A stretch of 6,082 bases of DNA from Clostridium sp. UBA6758. GTDB taxonomy: Bacteria; Bacillota; Clostridia; Clostridiales; Clostridiaceae. Positions 5,922 to 6,082 of this stretch are shown here, one piece after another; positions within the stretch are counted from its first letter, which is position 1, and each line of letters opens with the position of its first letter. The notes beneath the pieces are model-generated. The model was not told the origin of the DNA. It made no database searches and saw only the letters and a program-made list of their open reading frames with translations. The stretch spans positions 1-6,082 of the forward strand of contig DKGY01000081.1 of assembly GCA_002453475.1 (NCBI GenBank). The letters run 5' to 3'. The translations under genes were made by a program, and so were the position numbers.

Positions 5922-6079
5922 GGCATCTTCAAAAAATAAATAAGTCAGAATGCTCGTCTATTTTGTATTATACTGCGTTAACAGAACCCTTAGATAGTGC
6001 TACTATCTGCGGAACCTGTTTCCTTGTCTAACTCAAAATATACTTCCCATCTTTGACTTATTATTTATTTTCAGATGCC
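5922..6079. mobile_element. MITE-like non-coding element with inverted ends
   Basis: The ends GGCATCT (5922-5928) and AGATGCC (6073-6079) are perfect inverted repeats. The similarity continues imperfectly inwards through an A/T-rich stretch to AATAAGTC (5939-5946) against GACTTATT (6055-6062), giving inverted ends of about 25 bases. The same triplet TTA flanks both ends (5919-5921 and 6080-6082), consistent with a 3-bp target duplication, though the window ends there. Further internal pairings (5959-5965 with 6034-6040, 5980-6020 as a hairpin) let the whole 158 bp fold on itself. There is no reading frame of note. A small non-autonomous transposon is most likely; a repeated structured RNA is the alternative. 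Copies elsewhere cannot be checked here. Confidence 0.6.
5980..6020 (-). other. Central hairpin of the inverted-end element
   Basis: AGATAGT (5992-5998) pairs perfectly with ACTATCT (6002-6008) around a triloop. Beyond a two-base internal mismatch, 5980-5989 pairs with 6011-6020, including AACAG/CTGTT at the base. On the minus-strand RNA, pairs 5985/6015 and 5987/6013 become G-U wobbles, leaving one mismatch in ten; on the plus strand they are A-C mismatches. The fold is therefore more stable as minus-strand RNA. Confidence 0.55.
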
Positions 6080-6082
6080 TTA

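Noticed and set aside
5866..6082. Possible small gene in the right-hand region
   Set aside because: Stops are frequent in the frames I read and no start with a ribosome binding site is present; the structure is that of an inverted-end element.

Overview
The window carries a complete clostridial spoIIIA operon (spoIIIAA to spoIIIAH, all on the + strand), followed by one Asp23/Gls24-family gene and, at the right edge, a short non-coding element with inverted ends. The DNA is very AT-rich. The proteins, the gene order, and the short spoIIIAH followed directly by an Asp23/Gls24 gene all suggest an endospore-forming Clostridium (Clostridiaceae). The species cannot be named from the sequence.

Layout. 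Positions 1-53 are a perfect 45-base palindrome plus a T-run, probably the terminator of an upstream gene outside the window. A weak sigma-E-like promoter candidate precedes spoIIIAA (134). The first five genes (AA to AE) are packed with gaps of 3 to 15 bases. AF, AG and AH follow with gaps of 35 to 42 bases, and a possible internal sigma-E-type promoter sits at the AG/AH boundary. A terminator-like hairpin follows AH at 5265-5299. The next gene (5436-5834) has its own good sigma-A promoter with an extended -10 and its own GC-rich terminator. Positions 5866-5921 hold nothing recognisable. Positions 5922-6079 are a 158-bp MITE-like element that can fold almost end to end.

How the genes work together. 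From knowledge of the families, the SpoIIIA proteins are made in the mother cell during engulfment. They build a channel-like secretion complex across the outer forespore membrane, which meets SpoIIQ from the forespore through SpoIIIAH. SpoIIIAA is the secretion-type ATPase. SpoIIIAB resembles a type II secretion platform protein. AC, AD and AE are polytopic membrane parts. AF, AG and AH carry extracytoplasmic domains, AG and AH with ring-building folds. The downstream Asp23/Gls24 protein is a YqhY-like housekeeping gene and probably not part of the sporulation complex.

The coding part is a well-known system. I found no undescribed protein system. The least explained DNA is the right-hand element, whose self-pairing is better as a minus-strand RNA than as a plus-strand one.
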